Assembly: GCA_026075535.2 (NCBI GenBank)
Contig: AP026538.1
Location: 8,432,001-8,496,000 of the forward strand
DNA length: 64,000 nt
DNA from: Tricholoma matsutake
Lineage: Eukaryota; Basidiomycota; Agaricomycetes; Agaricales; Tricholomataceae
Reading direction: 5' to 3'
Made by a program: the position numbers and the translations under genes. The notes beneath the pieces were generated by a model. The model was not told the origin of the DNA. It saw only the letters and a list, made by a program, of their open reading frames with translations, and did no database searches. Positions within the stretch are counted from its first letter, which is position 1. Each line of letters opens with the position of its first letter. Positions 34,327-44,219 of this stretch are shown piece by piece.

Positions 34327-34334
34327 GTCCTGAA

Positions 34335-35271
34335 AATGCTACCAAACAATAAAGCAACTGGTATTGATGGCCTCCCATATGAATTCTGTAAATGGCTAAA
34401 TGAAACTGCAAAACCCCACACAGATGAACAAGAAACAAATTCCCTTGACATTATTAAGTGCCTCACTATTGTCTTCAATGACATTGAAATCCATGGAGTT
34501 GATCCTGAATCTGGATTTTCAGATGGGTGGCTATGTCCATTATACAAAAAGAAAGACCACCACAAAATTGAGAATTATCACCCCATAACCCTCCTAAATG
34601 GAGACTACAAAATCTTCACCAAGATCTTATCTTTACGACTAGCCAAAACTGCACCCGATGTAATTCATCCAAACCAAGCAGGTTTCATACAAGGCCGAAG
34701 CATTACAGACCAAATAAGACTTACACAGATGATCCTTAACTATGCTGAAGTAGAGAACCTCAATGGGGCAATTATAGCACTTGACCAAGAAAAAGCCTAT
34801 GACAAGATTGCACATGACTATGTGTGGAAAGTCCTATCCCACTGTAACTTCCCCCCTCATTTCATAAACACTGTTCAAACCTTATATGTCCATGCTGAAA
34901 CAGTAGTAATCATCAATGGAATTCAAAGCTCCCCCTTCCGAGTTACTAGAGGAGTAAGACAAGGAGACCCACTATCATGCCTCCTCTTCAACCTTGCAAT
35001 TGAACCCCTAGCAGAAGCACTATGTAAATCTAATCTCCAAGGCTTCCAAGCCCCAGGCATGGAATACTGCACTGTAGTTTCCATGTTTGCAGATGACACC
35101 ACTGTCTATCTGACAAAAGATGATGACTACACCTCCCTCCAATCCATTTTACATAAATGGTGTACCGCATCCAGTGCCAAGTTCAACACAACTAAGATGG
35201 AAATAATCCCAATTGGCTGCACTAAAAATATACATACAGCAAAAAACAATCCTATCAGAGATTACCATTAA
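34335..35271 (+). pseudogene. LINE ORF2 reverse transcriptase
   Basis: Long open frame with MLPNNKATGIDGLPYEFCKW, GWLCPLYKKKDHHKIENYHP, ITLLNGDYKIFTKILSLRLA, HPNQAGFIQGRSITDQIRL, ALDQEKAYDKIAHDYVWKVL, GVRQGDPLSCLLFNLAIEPL and the catalytic FADD (SMFADDTTVYLTKDD). All RT motifs are intact here. The thumb continues out of frame after 35268. It copies the element RNA at the nicked target. Confidence 0.92.
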
Positions 35272-35389
35272 CCTCGCAAGAAATGAGGACTCTGATTGGG
35301 CACACACCAACAACAAGAACCTTTACAAATCCCTTGTCTCCAACCTCCGCCAATGATCAGCCCCAACCAAGCTCCAACAATGGTCTACA

Positions 35390-36232
35390 ATGACCCCAGC
35401 AGATGGGAAAGCAACTGTCCAACACCTTGCAAAAGCTGCACTTGAGAAGCCACAATGCAATGAAATTGACATTAGTACTGACCATAAATGGACCTTGGCA
35501 GGGATGAAACTAAAGAATGGCACCCAACACTCCCTATACCAAGGTATCACCAAATGGAAACTAGCAAACAAGCCTAGATGACAAACAGAGATACAACTGG
35601 CAACTATGACTTACACTGTCCAAGATCTAACAGGTGAAACACCAACACCTGATAAAATATGGTCAGCAATCTGTAAACATGACCTCTCAAAACAAATCAG
35701 AAACTACCTCTGGAAAAGTTTACATAACACCTATAAAATAGGCAGTTTTTGGAGTAGAATCCCTAACATGAAACACCGCAACAGATGCATACTATGTGGA
35801 GAGTCTGAATCAATGGAACACATCACCATTGAATGTCCCAATTCAAATGCCATTAGTATCATTTGGAATTTAGCAAGAAACCTATGGTTAAGATGTGAAG
35901 AATCCTGGCCAGAAATACGGTTCAGAACCATCCTAGGTTGCATACTAGCAGACTTCAAAAGTGAAAAGGGCAAGAAGCTCCATAGCAAGAACCACCTTTT
36001 TGAGATCCTCGTAATTGAGTCCATGCACCTAATATGGAAACTAGGATGTAAAAAGTCATTAAATTTGAAGGGGATCCAGACAAGTTCCACTCACCAGATG
36101 AGATCCACAATAGATGGAAGTAAACCACTGACTACACTTAGACATCCTGTCCACAAACAGAAAGCTGCAAGACAGAAGTGCTCTGACACAGGGAATTGTA
36201 CTCCATACCTGGAGTGGAGTCCTAAAGGATGA
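35390..36232 (+). pseudogene. LINE ORF2 C-terminal region with zinc-binding motif
   Basis: Two frames (35390-35581 and 35606-36232). The second has IRNYLWKSLHNTYKIGSFW, then MKHRNRCILCGESESMEHIT, IECPNSNAISIIWNLA. This is the C-x2-C-x8-H-x4-C motif that follows RT in many Tad and related LINEs. The tail after about 36100 has no assigned domain. The 3' untranslated region runs to the A-run. Confidence 0.8.
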
Positions 36233-36660
36233 AGACAGTCTGCCAAATAACTGGATCTGGCAGCAAGGGGTTTTAGTTGGTATTCCATCTCACTGCCCTC
36301 CAGGGCAGAATAAATAATAGTTTAGGGCCACGGCCCTATCCTATAATCTTTGAGATGGTGAGTCCAACACTGCTGGCACATGGTAGTGTACGTAAAGGTA
36401 TTTCCCCTAGGTGATATTTTCAGGTCTTCAGCAATGATTTCCCTAACTTAACATGTCCTCTCCCATGCTGACCTTGTCAGTTGTCGGAGTTGACTGGAGC
36501 TTTGGGCTCAAGCATTCCACCAAAAAAAAAAAAAAAACATTTTAGCACTGTTTATGTTTATTTATAACAGTTTTACATAATCCTACTACAGAAGAAAGTC
36601 ATGTGATTATTTACCAAATTAGTATATAAGTCACATGACATTCTGACAATCAGTCAGTGC

Positions 36661-37606
36661 TGGGGGGCAATCCCGGGTTATGCCGTGGTCAGCTTATATA
36701 AGCCAAACAATACAAAATTATAATTTCAAGTGAAGCAGGCCATTTTCACTGGATTCTCAAGGGATCCCTATAGTTTTTTCAATGTACTATGCCATCTAAA
36801 TTAACTCTGTGCATACTGGAGAGACCTTAAATTTATGTGTTTCTATTGTGAGAGTCATGGAAAAAGTACTGTTCAGAATTGTAACTTACCCCTGAATTGA
36901 CTACTTTACAATATTACAATTCATATGTGATCCCCACAACACTTAAATACATCTAAAATTGTTCCAGGGATGTCTATAATTGTTGGGGGCCTAAAAATTA
37001 TCTTAGAACACCTTAATTACATGTCTGTACCCTAAGATATTAAGAAAATGAGCAGATTAGTGGCACTTAAATCCATCCTACAACCCAGTGTAGGCCACAG
37101 GCAGCACATGTGGCAACATGTGTGGCACTTATTACATTCATTGACACACAAAGCACCTAATAGATGTGTTATGACAGTGTTTGGAGGTGAATTTTCACCT
37201 CGACGCGTCGAGCATCTAATTTAAACTCCACTGTCGCACCAAAACAAGGCAACCTCACGACTCGTTTTGTGAGTCCCTTACTCACAATGGTGCCTCATGT
37301 CATTAACAAAATGTTCTCATGGCCGGGCTACAACGTCTTCGTGCCGGATTTTTTAATTTCATTTTTATTATTTCTATAGACCATAAAAAAACATGTATTT
37401 CAGCTCATATTTTATGATAAGTGTGAAACCAAAAAATCGGGCACGAAGAAGTTGTAGAGGGAATAAAACTGAACAACTTTCTCTGCCACCATGAGATGTG
37501 AAAATTGTTGTGTGCTTCAAAAAAACGAGTGCTTCATGAAAACTCCCCTTTTATTGACTAAGTCAAACAATGGTCAATAAGCGGAGTTAGCCGGGATTGC
37601 CCCCCA
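36661..37606. mobile_element. Small TIR element H
   Basis: Ends TGGGGGGCAATCCCGGGTTA and the inverse (CCGGGATTGCCCCCCA at 37591-37606). Outside both ends lie similar direct stretches (GTCACATGACATTCTGACAAT at 36632 and GTCACCTGACATTTTGACAAT at 37622). The interior is non-coding with a TCGACGCGTCGA palindrome at 37200. No clear target duplication. Confidence 0.5.
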
Positions 37607-37726
37607 TTCAATCACCCAGCAGTCACCTGACATTTTGACAATTATGCTGAGTCTTGTTAGAGGTGGAGGACACCCCTGCTCCACCTCTACCAAGAGGCAA
37701 TTGGTGGGATTATCAGGTGGTCTTCG

Positions 37727-38409
37727 CGGAATACGGAGAACGCGGCCATCTGTGGGACAATATGGACATCGCCGAAATTTGTTCCACATCTGAAGATCTG
37801 AAGGGTAAGTTATAAGTTACTGGTAACAGGTAACTTGATGAGGAACCGAGCAAATGTCAGGGGTTGTGTTTCATGCTTACATAATCCGGAGGAAAGTGTG
37901 CATTGATCACTTTGACGGACACTGCAGCCTGGGGAACATCAATCAGCAAAACATCCCTGTGACGAGGGCTTCGACCTCAGTCACACTGACACATGGTAGT
38001 ACGCTGAGACTGGCGAGCGAAGCGATGTTCGAAGTTGCCCCAAAGATCCGGTCTGATTCCGGGTGTAACGAGCAAACTCAAATATTATTTTAACTAAAGA
38101 GCGAGCTATAACGCTAGCGTAAATTCAAGCTCCCGCTTCGATCCAGGATGTACTTATGCGAAAGTTATGTCGTGTAACAAAATTATATTGCAGTGATCGT
38201 AAAAATCGTACGGATGGGTTCATGGCTTCTAGATAATTGCTCCAGAGGTTTTTCGTGTGGCTGGTCTCTTCAACACAGTGAATGAAGAGATCGTATAGCA
38301 CATTATGTAAAAGAGAAGATCAAAGAAAACGTGAAAAGATGCTGCGGGTGACATATTTGATGTGCATGCTATCAGAATCCCGAGCATTCAAAGGCTCAAA
38401 GGGGGCAAT
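37727..38409. other. Intergenic or truncated-gene region next to the gene island
   Basis: Base composition changes sharply here to CpG-containing sequence. A plus-strand open start (EYGERGHLWDNMDIAEI, then CSTSEDLKG) ends at a good splice donor, GTAAGT (37805), which could be the remains of an exon cut by element G. I see no continuation that I can support. The rest holds the 3' flank of the bestrophin gene. Confidence 0.3.
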
Positions 38410-40597
38410 TCATGCCATGCTCATCATCATCTGCATCTGCACATGGCCCCTCCCCATCCATTCACTAGGAGGAATGCGGTCACCATCAACCCTGGTGGCG
38501 AAGATGAGATTGTTTTCTGGGCCAAATGCCCAACGGCTTATATCGGGAGGCGGTGTCGACGTGATAGCGCGAAGTTCGTTTCCTACAAAAAATCTCAATA
38601 CGGGAATAAATGAAAATAAATGGGTGCGTACGGATGATATTATTGAAATGATCAAGGTTCTAAAAACATTAGTGAGCGATGCTGATAGAACAAGTGCCGA
38701 GATGGAAGACGAACCAGATCGTTGTTGTCATATCCAAAAGGATCTGATTGTTATATATAAGCCAAGGTTGAAGACAAGGTACGCTGAGCAAATCACCTTG
38801 TATTTCTTCGCCGGCAACTAGAAACCCGAAGAAAAAGAAGGACTAGAATTCCATCAGAAAGGGTATTTCATCAAGGAGAACTACTGACACATATAATTGT
38901 GCTAGGTATTGTCACCCATTTCAGGGTGGGCCATGTCTGCAATGGCTGTGAGGGCATTGTGAATACAAAACTTTGATTCTCAACAAAAAGTGAAGTCCAA
39001 CGCACCAAAGCCAAGCAGAAAATAATCGTGACGACCCATAAGTGGACCGAATAACTGTTCACCATAGCTTAACAAAAAAGTCAAACGGATTTATGTTCAC
39101 GTTCACATACGAGAATGGAATCGGTGTGGTGAGAATACGTTCAAAGCCAGTGAGACTGTCAACCAGGAGACCGAGTGAGGAGAGAAGGAGATCTGGAAAA
39201 TTCCCGTCGAAGTGACACAGACGCACAAACAATTACGACACATACTTGCTGTCGGAACATCAACTTGTCCCCGTTTTTGCAAGGTCGCGATATACGAACT
39301 CTATACCTCAATTAAGCAACGCGCAACGCCACTCCGATGCAGGACTAGCCCAACTTACAAGGTATAAGGAAATCTCATGTGGCAGATTATGAGAAATCGA
39401 ATTCTTCCTCATTTGTGCCCTTATCTTGGCTGCTTTCTTCCCCTTCACCTCTTTCCCTCGTGCTGTCAATGTCCCAACTAATAGCGAAAACGGGAACAAG
39501 TCGAACAAATGATACTTCGGCGGCATGTACGCGGGGAAGAGGAAGTTCTCGTCCTCAGTTGACAAGATAACCTGTTCCTTTTCTCGAAATCTGGAGTCGT
39601 GACTCATACGTAATTGTTTATGAGAACTGGGATCGGGCTCGAGGAATGTCGTTTTCTTTTCGGAAAATCTGGTGGTGGTAACAGGTGCTGGCAAAAGGTC
39701 CGGTGCGGAAGCAGAGGACCGCTTGTAAGGAAGAGATTCATGATATAGCGAGCCTTTCTGGGGACTTGGAGGCTCCAAGTGGGCCTTAATCATTGGGCCG
39801 TCGTCGGGTTGTGTAAGATCAGTCTTGGAAGGTCTGCCCGCGGGTAGGGCATACGCAGGAAGAAACTTGACGAGATAATACAAGTCTCTGTCCATGTGAG
39901 ATTTCTCATCAGTGAAGCTAAACGACATTTGCAAAGATTCGACGTACTGATAGTAAATGCCGTCCTCCCCTCGAAGATAATGCTTGACAGAAACTGCGTA
40001 CGCCTCAAGAAGATTAATAGCTGACTTTTTTTCAATCATGGAGCGAGCAAGGGTCTCGTCTGATGTTTCGGTTTCTGCCAAAGTCTTATCTGGGATAATG
40101 ATCGGACATTGGAAGATGCTCTGACTGCAGATGAATACACACCTGAAACATGGAACCATATCGTACGTGCAAGCGTCCTACTTGCTAAGATCACCTGCGA
40201 CCAGAGCCTCCTTCCTTCATTGTATCGCTCGAACGAAGATGTCGTTCTGTACGATATCACGAAACCCAGAACCGTACCAACCCTATTCCAATTTTTAGTA
40301 GACATACGATTCAAGATGAGTGGCAACGCACAACGTAAGCAGCGTCGGCTGAAAATTCGCTTTATGTCCCTGATGATTCAGAACAGAAATAAGGGTGGAC
40401 CATGCTGCGAAAAATAGAAGGATATGCCAGCAACGGAAGAAGGCAGTCGCCAGAACAGCGTGTACGAATGTGGATGCAGGCCTTTGCCTTGGTGCGAACC
40501 TGCAACGACATCCTAGTTATTAGTGGAGTTCCCACAAAGCAGTGGGTAAATATGAACGCGTACGGATCAGGTACACGGAACCCTCTGTGCGAGACAT
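38410..40597 (-). CDS. Bestrophin-family (RFP-TM) anion channel
   Basis: A membrane chloride-channel-type protein of about 506 residues in 13 exons: 40597-40575 (tentative), 40499-40332, 40282-40143, 40089-39948, 39887-39359, 39300-39246, 39192-39111, 39054-39006, 38945-38889, 38842-38797, 38743-38715, 38659-38632, 38582-38410. All introns are 46-75 nt with GT...AG, every junction keeps frame, and the exon sum is divisible by three. Family strings are FQPTLLTLVGTVLGFVISYR, TTSSFERYNEGRRLWSQVIL, ASRTLARTIWFHV, KHYLRGEDGIYYQ, YYLVKFLPAYALPAG, PKYHLFDLFPFSLL, LTGFERILTTPIPFSYSVHL, LKWVTIPSTIIC and FFFFGFLVAGEEIQDPFGYD. Exact substrate unknown. The first exon and start codon are the weak points. 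No disabling change seen, so it is probably functional. Confidence 0.9.
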
Positions 40598-41482
40598 GCG
40601 TGTCGTCCGTTCGGAACTATAGTCTCTAACTTAGCTGGTAGATGACAGCAAAACAAAAAAGCTGGTGCTCACCGTTGCAGGTGATGTTGGAAATGACATG
40701 GTTCACTGGGAATACCAAAGAAGCAGCACAGTATGTTATTGGCTTTTTTGAAGGTTTTGGTCACAGCCTAAACACGAAAGTGATCCCCCCGTCAGCATGT
40801 GTTTCAAATTGGTGTGAGCGCATCAGTTTTACCTGGTTCCGTTTGCAGAGTCGTACAGAGACGCTCATGAGTCATTACTTTGCGAGTTTTCCGCCCAGGA
40901 CTCCAAATGGCTGAAAACATGTTGCCGTGTGGCATGAATGAATATATCATGATCGTTTTGTCCCTAATTGACGGACCCCCAATTTACTATTCGAATAGAA
41001 AAAATACAGCTACAACGATGAACCAACTATGTAACCTCAACTACCCGGATCAGAGGCTGAGCAGGGGTTCTCCAAGGCTCCTTGTTTGAGGTGGACAGAA
41101 TTCGGATCGTGTCACTGAAAGCCACTGGTGACTAGTAAGTAAGGAGATATCTCTCGATATCTCGCGGAAACTACGATACGGAATCAGTCATTCAGCCCAG
41201 CGGCCAGCCTAACCCCACGTTATTTTAAGAATCTGTAATGTATAGTATCAGTATAGTATCACGAGTCCTCTGGAATGCAAATTGAAACCACAATATGATC
41301 CTACAATATTATCATAGTGTTGTACAACCCTTCCGTTGAAATACAATCGTATAGTATCCATCCAATCACCAAAAGAGAGAGAAAAAACCAAAAGAATGAC
41401 AGAGATTCCAAATTATCTAACCCGTACACTCCACCTCCGAGCCCATTCACGAGGTATTACCCAACATGACATCGGCCATATG
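40598..41482. other. Intergenic region between bestrophin and peptide-precursor genes
   Basis: Both flanking genes are on the minus strand, so this holds the bestrophin promoter and the 3' end of the peptide gene. Open frames of 69-90 codons on the plus strand (40642-41089) show no domain. A repeated TATAGTATC motif occurs at 41238-41260 and 41350. Confidence 0.4.
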
Positions 41483-42062
41483 CTACCACTGAGCGGCTAA
41501 CCGTTTCTTCTTTGAAATCCATGAAGGTGGAGTAGGTTCCAAGTGGCGTTTCCAAGTAGGCGGAAGTGGAGCTGCATCTGCATCTCGTTTCCAAACAGGG
41601 GAAGGCGAGCCAGCTTCGGCATCTCGTTTCCAGCCGGGTGCAGGTGGACCAGCTTCTGCATCTCGTTTCCAGCCGGGTGCAGGTGGACCAGCTTCTGCAT
41701 CTCGTTTCCAGCCTGGTGCAGGTGGACCAGCTTCTGCATCTCGTTTCCAGCCGGGTGCAGGAGGACCAGCTTCTGCCTCCCGTTTCCAAACAGCATCTCG
41801 TGCTTCTACCTTTGGATTCCAGTTAGGACTTCACTTTGTGAATCGAGCAGATGAAGGCAAAACACACCCCCGCCACCGGATCGCGCGCCTCCCGAACGTT
41901 GCGAGCGATCATCCCTTGATTCTGTACCAATGCCATTAGTATGACAGATTCATAAAGCGGAGAAAGTAAATGAGAGGCGGATCATACAACACTCACTTGG
42001 GGGGATGCGCTTGTAAAAGGGAGAATAAAAGCAAGAACGACAGTCAAGCTTGCAAATCGCAT
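41483..42062 (-). CDS. Secreted Kex2/Ste13-type repeat peptide precursor (KEP, alpha-factor-like layout)
   Basis: Three exons: 42062-41997, 41921-41868, 41809-41483. Introns of 75 nt (GTGAGT, TACTAAT, CAG) and 58 nt (GTGTGT, CCTAAC, AAG/GT context) both fall between codons; total 148 residues. Residues 1-20 are a signal peptide (MRFASLTVV, hydrophobic core, TSAS). A short pro-region (about 23-48) follows. From residue 49, Lys-Arg sites at 49, 62, 75, 88, 101, 114 and 127 separate units: EAEAGPPAPGW once, DAEAGPPAPGW three times, DAEAGSPSPVW, DADAAPLPPTW, then HLEPTPPSWIS and a KKKR end. KR is the Kex2 site, and D/E-A spacers are trimmed by Ste13-type dipeptidyl peptidase. This would release GPPAPGW (four), GSPSPVW and APLPPTW. 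Role inferred only: secreted signal, pheromone-like or RiPP precursor. Retaining intron 2 gives a 54-residue product. Confidence 0.85.
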
Positions 42063-43880
42063 CTTGGGAAGAGGGAAAATGATAGACAGGCCGGATTTAG
42101 CGTGGAAGGTTTTATGTTGAACAATTTGGCAACTTGCGCCAAATGCAGCAACGTTATCTCAAGGTGTACCTGATCATTCGGGGTGCCTGGGTTGCCGGTG
42201 TCGTACAAAGTGTCATTTCCGGTAGGTCGTGATAACAAGACAATGCCGGTCACTTATGTACAGTCGATTGATGCAAGGTTACGATGCGACATTTACCGCA
42301 AAGGACTAGCTGCAGTTTGCATAAAGCTCTTGACCGATCGAAGACGATCTACGTTGCCTGGACAAATTCTGCCGAGCTGAATTCTTGAGTTCAGCATGGC
42401 AAACATGTGCTCAATGACGCCAGATTGATCTTCACATCTAAGAATTGAACAGTGGATTATAAGGCTGATTTACCGAATCAAGTCGAGTGCTAGCGATCTC
42501 AAAAGTCTCTGGGTAAGTATGAACTGGAGCACCGTGCACCGAGGTCAATAAAAACCGATGCTTGCTGCGGCCTGCCTGTCATTTGTAAGTTGTATCAGGT
42601 TTCAGAGGAAGCCAATTTTGAGAATCAATTACTCACTGTGCTGCATATGATTCGGACCATTGGTCATAATGCGTCATGACAGCCTGCCTTGGCATCCTGC
42701 ATCACATCTGACGCTCGCATGGCACCGATTGTCGACATGGTACATTTGATAATTTTGGACTGACAGGACATGACAGGCAACAAGTGGGTCTACACAGCTC
42801 CTTGGGGGAGAACCGGAACTGCAGATATGGGAATCAGCGATGTTAAGAGCAGCGCAAGCTACCTAAATTACTAAGTTCCATCGAAAACTCGGGTTACCAG
42901 GGTCCAGCAACCTGCGATTTGTGGATCGACAGAACATGAAGTCTGGGTCCGTATTTTGTTCTCGACTAGCAAGGCCGCGATCAAGAAGTGCCGACGTCGA
43001 CGTCAGTGTGCATCTGTGTGCATGAGGAGATCATGATGACGGTATCATGTGCCTCGGACACAATGATTACCATAAAACGATTGTTCCAGCCACAGCCCAT
43101 ATGTTGACACCATGGTCGACATCTTGCTTGCGGTCACACTGAACCTGACAGTGTTATTCCCGAGAAGAATGGAAGACCGTCTCCATAATCATGACTTGGC
43201 AGTGAAGATTTGACAAAGAATGGGCATGATGACCGAGAGAAGAAAATCGATCCGCTTTACGCAGTCATTCTAAGTATTTATACAAAGCGCAGTATCAGGT
43301 TAAGAGCAAGTTAAGCTTAACTCAGTTTGAAACCTATCGGACTTTGTATATATTAAAACAAGCATCTCTGCATCTCTGCATCTCTGCTGAACTGCCAAAT
43401 GACCCCGAGTTGGGTCGAGAAAAAAAGGTTCACCCATTCTGACTGGATTTGACTCAATATGAATCGAGGAATGAGACACTTCTCATAATCTTTCAGATTG
43501 TCCTTCGAGGTGAATAACTATATAGATTGTGGTTAATATTGGAGGGGACAGCAGAAAGATGATGGATGCACAAAGAAAAGAGCAAAGTCAACCAGATGAA
43601 GTGGATAAGTCACATGTATGCATGTATGTCGTTGTGTGCATATGCGTCGATGGAACTTGAGAAAATTTGAAAGTCAGAGACAAGGTGGACACCGCACATC
43701 GACGCATCGAGCGGACATAAAGATTTTCTTTGAAGTTCATGCGTGCGAAATTCGAGAATCCCAGAGAGTGACAAATTTATAATAAGTTGCGATCATACTC
43801 AATGAGAATCTCCATCATCGATATCAAAATATGATCATCATCCTTTCTCGTTCAGCTCCGACGCGGGTTTCACTGGGCAT
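42063..43880. other. Upstream region of the peptide gene, no gene recognised
   Basis: Holds the promoter of the minus-strand peptide gene; a pyrimidine-rich tract (TTTTCCCTCTTCCC on the minus strand) precedes its ATG. The rest has CpG-containing, non-repeat-like sequence, a short CATCTCTG triplet repeat (43364-43388) and a GACGTCGACGTC palindrome at 42992. Frames on both strands are short and show no domain. Confidence 0.5.
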
Positions 43881-43990
43881 TAATGACCTAGCCTGAGCTA
43901 AAGCAAGCAGGCTAAATCTGGTCCTCCGCTGATGGCAAGTGGTAAACATTTAAACCCAGTGAAAATCATCTTGGAGCTGAGCGAGGGAAA

Positions 43991-44156
43991 TTGAGACTTA
44001 GACTCGTGACCACTCCCTCGTACATGGGCAAGCTCGATGTAGACTCTGGGACTGGTGAAGCTGAGCTTAAAATCGCTTGTGATCGAAAAACGCACGTGAA
44101 AGCACGGTCCGAATGTTCCTAATTTCTTTTCTCGGTATATAACTCTTTTGGGAATG
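43991..44156 (+). repeat. Left inverted repeat with promoter of the helicase element
   Basis: Contains CCCTCGTACATGGGCAAGCT, GCTTGTGATCGAAAAACGC and TCGGTATATAACTCTTTTGG. TATATAA at 44136 is a candidate TATA box about 80 bp before the ATG at 44220. Confidence 0.7.
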
Positions 44157-44219
44157 GCTCAGTGTACCGCGTCGCATCTGTAATTACAAGCAACTTACTC
44201 TGTTCTCTTGCTGTGAAAG

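Larger units (their letters stand above)
28655..36536 (+). mobile_element. Full-length Tad-like LINE with poly(A) and 16 bp TSD
   Basis: A non-LTR retrotransposon from GGGGGGCTCTTGAACTC to a 15-base A-run at 36522-36536. Perfect duplication ACATTTTAGCACTGTT at 28639-28654 and 36537-36552. Contains ORF1 with a cysteine motif, ORF2 with apurinic-type endonuclease, reverse transcriptase and a C-terminal C-C-H-C motif. hAT-like element 2 (32674-34326) sits inside RT. Without it the LINE is about 6.2 kb. Several stops make it inactive. Confidence 0.92.
28368..37720. mobile_element. TIR element G, holding the LINE and element H
   Basis: Inverted terminal segments of about 70 bp. The left is CCACCTATAGATCCCACTAA, then AGAGGTGGAGCAGGGGTGTC-CTCCACCTCT, then AACAAGAC (28368-28435). 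The right is its inverse (37651-37720). Each end has an internal hairpin, AGAGGTGGAG/CTCCACCTCT. Flanks TCTTTG (28362-28367) and TCTTCG (37721-37726) may be a 6 bp target duplication with one CpG-type change. No transposase is readable outside the nested LINE. Confidence 0.6.

Noticed and set aside
39379..40914. Plus-strand frames of 60-100 codons over the bestrophin gene and its upstream flank
   Set aside because: Antisense shadows of exons or short frames without domain or splice support.
41396..41939. A plus-strand two-exon gene with GGPASASRFQPGA repeats antisense to the peptide precursor
   Set aside because: It is open and can be spliced in frame (41454-41526), but has no signal peptide or known motif. 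The minus strand has signal peptide, Kex2 sites, Ste13 spacers and two good introns; a 39 bp repeat keeps all frames open.
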